Assembly (NCBI GenBank): GCA_036171275.1
Contig: JAVHQT010000092.1
Span: 1-64,000, forward strand
Length of the DNA: 64,000 bases
DNA from: PALSA-1006 sp036171275
Lineage (GTDB): Bacteria; Pseudomonadota; Gammaproteobacteria; Burkholderiales; Gallionellaceae
Direction of reading: 5' to 3'
In this document: positions 59,889-64,000 of the stretch, one piece after another
Numbering within the stretch: position 1 is the first letter of the stretch
Layout: each line of letters begins with the position of its first letter
Translations under genes and position numbers: made by a program
Notes under the pieces: model-generated
Seen by the model: the letters and a program-made list of their open reading frames with translations, nothing else
What the model was told of the DNA's origin: nothing
Database searches by the model: none

Positions 59889-60908
59889 ATGAGCATTTTT
59901 GAACGGTATCTGACGTTGTGGGTTTTGCTGTGTATTGTGGGGGGAGTACTGCTTGGGCAAGCAATTCCGGCACCGTTTCACTGGTTGGGCGGATTGGAAA
60001 TTGCCAACGTGAATCTGCCGGTCGGTTTGTTGATTTGGGTGATGATTATTCCCATGCTGTTACGAATCGACTTTGGCGCGTTGCAGCAAGTTCGTCAATA
60101 TTGGCGCGGCATTAGCATTACCTTATTTATCAATTGGGCAGTTAAGCCCTTTTCAATGGCACTACTGGGTTTTCTGTTTATTCGGCATTGGTTCGCACCC
60201 TACTTACCTGCCGAGCAAATCGATAGCTACATTGCCGGACTGATTTTACTAGCCGCCGCACCGTGCACTGCGATGGTGTTTGTGTGGAGCCGCCTCGTCA
60301 ACGGAGAACCGTTATTTACCCTGAGCCAAGTGGCGCTGAATGACGCGATTATGGTATTCGCTTTTGCGCCACTGGTGGCATTGCTGCTCGGGATGTCCGC
60401 CATCATCGTGCCGTGGAATACCTTAGTCACGTCGGTAATTTTGTATATTATTTTGCCGGTTTTAATTGCTCAGATAGTGCGTAAGTATTTGATTAAATAC
60501 ACTAAATTAGATGCGGTGTTGCGAGTAATGAATCCACTTTCGATTGCCGCTTTGCTAATGACACTGTTACTGTTGTTTGCCTTTCAAGGCAAGGCGATTA
60601 TCGACCAGCCACTTGTAATTGCGCTATTGGCGGTGCCGATTACGCTGCAAGTTTATTTCAATGCTGGACTTTCATATTGGTTAAACCGGCGTTTGGGCGA
60701 AGCACATTGCGTGGCGGGCCCGTCTGCATTAATCGGCGCATCGAATTTCTTTGAGCTAGCCGTGGCCGCAGCGATTAGCTTGTTTGGTTTTGAATCGGGC
60801 GCAGCATTGGCAACGGTAGTCGGCGTGTTGATTGAAGTGCCGGTTATGTTAAGCGTGGTCGCAATGGTAAATCGCAGCAAAAATTGGTATCAAGCAACGC
60901 GTGGCTAA
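59889..60908 (+). CDS. arsB: Arsenite efflux pump, ACR3 family
   Basis: The 339-residue protein has ten hydrophobic helices. PVGLLIWVMIIPMLLRIDF, AAAPCTAMVFVWSRLVNGEP with the conserved Cys, and GASNFFELAVAAAISLFG are ACR3 blocks, distinct from the ArsB proper family. It exports arsenite using the proton gradient. AGGAAGGA lies upstream. With arsR and arsC it makes a minimal arsenic detoxification set. Confidence 0.93.
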   Translation: MSIFERYLTLWVLLCIVGGVLLGQAIPAPFHWLGGLEIANVNLPVGLLIWVMIIPMLLRIDFGALQQVRQYWRGISITLFINWAVKPFSMALLGFLFIRHWFAPYLPAEQIDSYIAGLILLAAAPCTAMVFVWSRLVNGEPLFTLSQVALNDAIMVFAFAPLVALLLGMSAIIVPWNTLVTSVILYIILPVLIAQIVRKYLIKYTKLDAVLRVMNPLSIAALLMTLLLLFAFQGKAIIDQPLVIALLAVPITLQVYFNAGLSYWLNRRLGEAHCVAGPSALIGASNFFELAVAAAISLFGFESGAALATVVGVLIEVPVMLSVVAMVNRSKNWYQATRG

Positions 60909-60929
60909 AAATGAAAGTGAAATAGCTTC

Positions 60930-60945
60930 TATAATCAAGGCGTTG
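60930..60945 (-). repeat. Recurrent YAANNNNTTGATTATA element after ACR3 gene
   Basis: On the minus strand CAACGCCTTGATTATA, 22 bases past the exporter stop and 52 bases before the sigma factor gene. Confidence 0.5.
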
Positions 60946-60996
60946 GATGCCGGACTACGCGAACATGAAAATTAATAAACGCAGAGCGAACCAATA

Positions 60997-61530
60997 ATGT
61001 CTTCATTTCCGTGTATTTTGCGAGCTTGGAACGCATACGAAAATGAATTACGGCAGTTCCTGAGGCACCGTTGCCAGGACACTTTCCTGGCGGATGATTT
61101 ATTGCAAGAAGTGTTTGTTAAAGCGATGAAACAAGGACGGCAATTTTGTGTGTTGGACAATTCGCGCGCCTGGCTATATCAAGTGGCGCGTAATGCCTTG
61201 ATTGATGAATATCGGGTTCGGCGGAAACAGGTAGAAATGCCTGATGATATTTCACAAGAAATAGAAATAATTGAGCCAATTCATGCACTTAGCAAGTGCG
61301 TCGTCCGCGTGTTGGCGGAGCTTTCTCCTGAAGATCGGCAGATTATTGAAGCATGTGACCTCAACAGCGTGAAACAAAAAAGCTACGCCGAACAACACGG
61401 CTTATTCTTGGCAGCGGTCAAGTCGCGCTTGTTACGCGCCCGAGAAAAAATGCGCCGGCAAATGCGTGTCGCCTGTCAGGTGAAATTTGATGAGCAAGGC
61501 TTGGTGGCGGATCACCTTCCTCGTGGGTAA
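60997..61530 (+). CDS. ECF sigma factor, SigZ-like
   Basis: The 177-residue protein has sigma region 2 (CQDTFLADDLLQEVFVKAMKQG, SRAWLYQVARNALIDEYRVRRKQ) and region 4 (LSPEDRQIIEACDLNSVKQKSYAEQHGLFLAAVKSRLLRAREKMRRQM). The end CQVKFDEQGLVADHLPR is shared by SigZ-type factors. No anti-sigma factor gene is adjacent; a metal exporter follows after 118 bases, and an ars cluster precedes, so a metal-stress role is possible but only positional. Confidence 0.85.
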   Translation: MSSFPCILRAWNAYENELRQFLRHRCQDTFLADDLLQEVFVKAMKQGRQFCVLDNSRAWLYQVARNALIDEYRVRRKQVEMPDDISQEIEIIEPIHALSKCVVRVLAELSPEDRQIIEACDLNSVKQKSYAEQHGLFLAAVKSRLLRAREKMRRQMRVACQVKFDEQGLVADHLPRG

Positions 61531-61648
61531 TAGTTGGGGCTGCACTGCATTCTTGAGCAGCACATTCCCGCTTCGCTGCACTCTTTTTTCGAATGTGCCG
61601 GAATAGCCAAAAATCCACCTCAACTCGACGCCTAACTGAAAATTTAAA

Positions 61649-62551
61649 ATGACACATTCACATGAACACGCCGTGCCCAGTCAATTTGGGCGCGCTTTTA
61701 GTCTTGGTATTGCACTCAATGTTGGCTTTGTGCTGGTGGAAGGCTTTTATGGCTGGCGTACCGACTCGTTAGCACTGTTGGCGGATGCAGGGCATAACCT
61801 GAGCGATGTCGGCGGTTTGTTGCTGGCATGGGCAGCCCTAGCGGCTGGGCGATTGCATCCTGATGAGCGTCACACCTATGGTTGGCGACGCGGTTCAATT
61901 TTGGCGAGCTTCATCAATGCCATGATGTTATTAGCCGCCATGGCTTTGTTGGCATGGGAAGCCTTACAGCGCTTGCAAGTTCCGGCGAGTACCGATGGCG
62001 TCGTCATCATGTTGGTCGCGGCAATCGGGGTGTTGGTTAACGGCATGACGGCCGCTTTATTTGTAGCGGGCAGCGAAAAAGATTTAAACATTCGCGGTGC
62101 GTTCTTGCATATGGCGGCCGATGCGCTGGTCTCGTTAGGGGTGGTGCTGGCAGGTGCGCTATATTGGTGGCAAGGCTGGCAGTGGATTGATCCGGTCATG
62201 AGTTTGCTCATTGCGGTAGTGATTATTATGGGTACTTGGTCGCTATTTAAGCAGTCCTTGCACTTAATGTTTGACGGTGTTCCCAATCATTTAGACCTGA
62301 AGTTGATTCGTGAGCAATTGCTGGCGATACCTACCGTAATTGCGGTTCACGATTTGCACGTCTGGGCCATGGACAGCGCCGAAGTGGCGTTGACGGCGCA
62401 TTTGGTACAGCGCGAAAACACAGTTAATGCCGATCAGCTATTAGGCGAAGCAACTGAAATACTGCATGAAGAATTTGAAATTCATCACGTTACGCTGCAA
62501 ATAGAATCAGCCCACTATGCTGAATTGTGTGCAACGCAACAGTGCGCATAA
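61649..62551 (+). CDS. Cation diffusion facilitator (ZitB/CzcD-type metal exporter)
   Basis: The 300-residue protein has six membrane helices and the metal-site helices SLALLADAGHNLSDVGGLLLAW (HxxxD) and GAFLHMAADALVSLGVVL (HxxxD). The C-terminal cytoplasmic domain has VIAVHDLHVWAMDSAEVALTAHLV. A His-containing start (MTHSHEHAV) is usual. It exports zinc, cobalt or cadmium by proton exchange; the exact ion cannot be told from sequence. Confidence 0.93.
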   Translation: MTHSHEHAVPSQFGRAFSLGIALNVGFVLVEGFYGWRTDSLALLADAGHNLSDVGGLLLAWAALAAGRLHPDERHTYGWRRGSILASFINAMMLLAAMALLAWEALQRLQVPASTDGVVIMLVAAIGVLVNGMTAALFVAGSEKDLNIRGAFLHMAADALVSLGVVLAGALYWWQGWQWIDPVMSLLIAVVIIMGTWSLFKQSLHLMFDGVPNHLDLKLIREQLLAIPTVIAVHDLHVWAMDSAEVALTAHLVQRENTVNADQLLGEATEILHEEFEIHHVTLQIESAHYAELCATQQCA

Positions 62552-62809
62552 GCGAAATTTCAAATCGCAGTCAAAAAATCGACGCCATTTCGTGCACAAT
62601 TAAACTATTGTCTACCGTTCTTGATTTCTTAGTTTTTTGAAATAAGTCTTAATAATCAGATACTTAAGTATATTTCTACGCTGAATAAACAAAATGAGCC
62701 GAGTTTCTTTGGCACGACGCAGATAAGAAGATCTGTTTTAAAAACAGCGCACTCACGCACGCTTTTGGCTTATATTTCGGGCTCGAAATTTTTATGCGAG
62801 CCGCGCATC

Positions 62810-63487
62810 ATGGATTTGTATTCGCAAGTTTTCAATTCGGACTGGCTGTTCGTTGGCAACATTTTATTTGCCGCGCTGTTGGTGCGCGCGCTATGGACTG
62901 CCCCTTGGCGCGCCTTGTGGCGCAACACCGCGCAATATAATGTACTGATTGGCGTCACGATTTGGGTTGGTGCGTTTTGGTTGCTGCCAGTCGGAATGCG
63001 CGACGGCTTAAAGATTCATCCACTGGGCGCATCCTTGTTCTTTTTATTGTTTGATAGTGAACTTGCATTGCTACTGCTAAGTGCAATTTTATTGGTTGCG
63101 CTACGGTATCAACACTTAGATTTGGCGGTGTTTGGTATGGCGGGGCTGATCAAAATTGCCTTGCCAATTGCGATAACGGCGTTTGGATTAAAGCTTTTTT
63201 ATCGCTATGGAAAGCCAAACTATTTTGCTTTCGTGTTGTGGAATGGGTACTGCGTGAGCGGAATCGCCATGTTGCTGGTTGCCTGCATTAACGGCTGGTG
63301 TATTCGCTCTTTAGCGCTGTACACCCCGTTTATTTTGCATAATTCTTATTGGATAACCCTGCCGTTAATTAGCTCCAGTGAAGCTATTTTGACTGGACTT
63401 TCGATTGCCGGCTTTGCCGTCGCCCTCCCCCACGCCGTTGCCCACTTTAATCCCGATGTTTATTTTGCTGAGACCCCCCGTCGCTAA
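62810..63487 (+). CDS. CbiM-like energy-coupling membrane protein (COG3235 type)
   Basis: The 225-residue protein has six or seven hydrophobic helices. LLVRALWTAPWRALW, LKIHPLGASLFFLLFDSELALLLL, GLIKIALPI and the late SSEAILTGLSI resemble the family annotated as energy-coupling factor ABC transporter permease, related to CbiM. Partners (ATPase, T component) are absent. I start at the ATG at 62810 (MDLYSQVF), which matches relatives better than the longer frame from 62765. Substrate unknown, possibly a metal given the neighbours. Confidence 0.7.
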   Translation: MDLYSQVFNSDWLFVGNILFAALLVRALWTAPWRALWRNTAQYNVLIGVTIWVGAFWLLPVGMRDGLKIHPLGASLFFLLFDSELALLLLSAILLVALRYQHLDLAVFGMAGLIKIALPIAITAFGLKLFYRYGKPNYFAFVLWNGYCVSGIAMLLVACINGWCIRSLALYTPFILHNSYWITLPLISSSEAILTGLSIAGFAVALPHAVAHFNPDVYFAETPRR

Positions 63488-63592
63488 AAATTGCTGCGTT
63501 GGCAAACTGATCAAACGTGGCAGCGTGTAAAAATGATTCAGTGAAATTTTCGATTCAGGTAAAATGCCGCCCTATTTGCGAATGCTTATCTT

Positions 63593-64000
63593 ATGTCTTC
63601 TGTTCCTTCAACCTTAAATCCCGCAGAACTGATTCGCCCAGAAATCGTGGCGTTACAGGCGTATCACGTACCGGATAGCGCCAACTTGATTAAGCTGGAT
63701 GCCATGGAAAATCCCTATGCGCTACCCGCAGCGTTGCGCGCCACCATTGCCGCACGCGTGAGTGACGCCGCCATCAATCGCTATCCCGATGCGAGCGGGC
63801 AAATCCTTAAAAATAAAATAGCACAACTCATTGATTTAAAAGAAGATTTCAGGATTTTGCTAGGCAATGGCTCGGATGAAATCATTCAATTATTGGCACT
63901 GGCGGTTGCAAAGCCGGGCGCAGTTTTATTGAGCGTTGAACCTTCCTTTGTGATGTTTAAAATGATCGCTCAATTTGTCGGAATGAACTATGTCGGCGTG
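63593..64000 (+). CDS. hisC: Histidinol-phosphate aminotransferase, N-terminal part
   Basis: The frame opens at ATG 63593 and is cut by the window end after 136 codons. LIRPEIVALQAYHVPD, IKLDAMENPY, INRYPDASGQILKNKIAQL and ILLGNGSDEIIQLLALAV are typical of HisC, a PLP enzyme that makes histidinol phosphate. No other his gene is visible within the window; they may follow. Confidence 0.92.
   Translation, partial: MSSVPSTLNPAELIRPEIVALQAYHVPDSANLIKLDAMENPYALPAALRATIAARVSDAAINRYPDASGQILKNKIAQLIDLKEDFRILLGNGSDEIIQLLALAVAKPGAVLLSVEPSFVMFKMIAQFVGMNYVGV

Noticed and set aside
1..64000. CRISPR arrays, insertion sequences, prophage or integrase genes
   Set aside because: No regularly spaced repeats, transposase, integrase or phage structural genes were found; the only accessory block is the one inside the gcv operon.

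Overview
The window reads as a contiguous piece of a proteobacterial chromosome, most likely from a betaproteobacterial chemolithoautotroph of the Nitrosomonadales/Gallionellaceae type. The evidence is dnaN followed directly by gyrB without recF, ubiC overlapping recG, a form II RuBisCO operon with its own LysR regulator, and an outer-membrane monoheme cytochrome-porin of the Cyc2 (iron oxidase) type. The lineage is an inference from gene content. Base composition looks moderate by eye, with a clearly AT-richer stretch around recG-gyrB-dnaN-cysG.

Layout. 1-3359: end of a malic enzyme gene, DNA repair (mutM), and the divergent selenium pair mnmH/selD. 3699-7530: nitrogen two-component system ntrBC and an orphan response regulator. 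7631-12071: hemF, tsaC, a DUF486 membrane protein, ispB and an MFS transporter. 12400-21480: carbon assimilation block, with carbonic anhydrase-purC-purE, fbp, and cbbM-cbbQ-cbbO facing cbbR across a promoter region with a perfect T-N11-A palindrome. 21492-28540: an MSHA-type pilus locus (ATPase, platform protein, an internally duplicated membrane protein, major pilin, minor pilins). 28634-31177: trmL and prlC. 31357-36269: cellulose accessory genes bcsZ and bcsEFG, without the synthase. 36864-41135: ruvB, ribE, tRNA-Leu(UAG), two tiny membrane proteins and the Cyc2-like cytochrome-porin.

41312-49255 is the probable replication-origin region: ubiC, recG, gyrB and dnaN run leftward, cysG and every later gene run rightward, a near-perfect parS lies between gyrB and dnaN, and the AT-rich dnaN-cysG gap holds a perfect DnaA box. 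dnaA itself is not next to dnaN. 49275-57524 is a glycine-cleavage operon headed by a tandem glycine riboswitch with an intrinsic terminator. A small block (retropepsin-like protease, GmrSD-type DUF262/DUF1524 nuclease, antitoxin-like protein, RHH/PIN toxin-antitoxin pair) separates gcvTH from gcvP. 57570-64000 holds tpx, dgkA, an arsenic resistance cluster (arsR, arsC, ACR3 pump), an ECF sigma factor, a CDF metal exporter, a CbiM-like membrane protein and the start of hisC.

The least expected signal is a short recurrent element, YAANNNNWTGATTAT(W), found 14 times on both strands, mostly at gene ends or between genes and often overlapping a stop codon. Its first part equals the IHF core consensus, but conservation extends beyond it.
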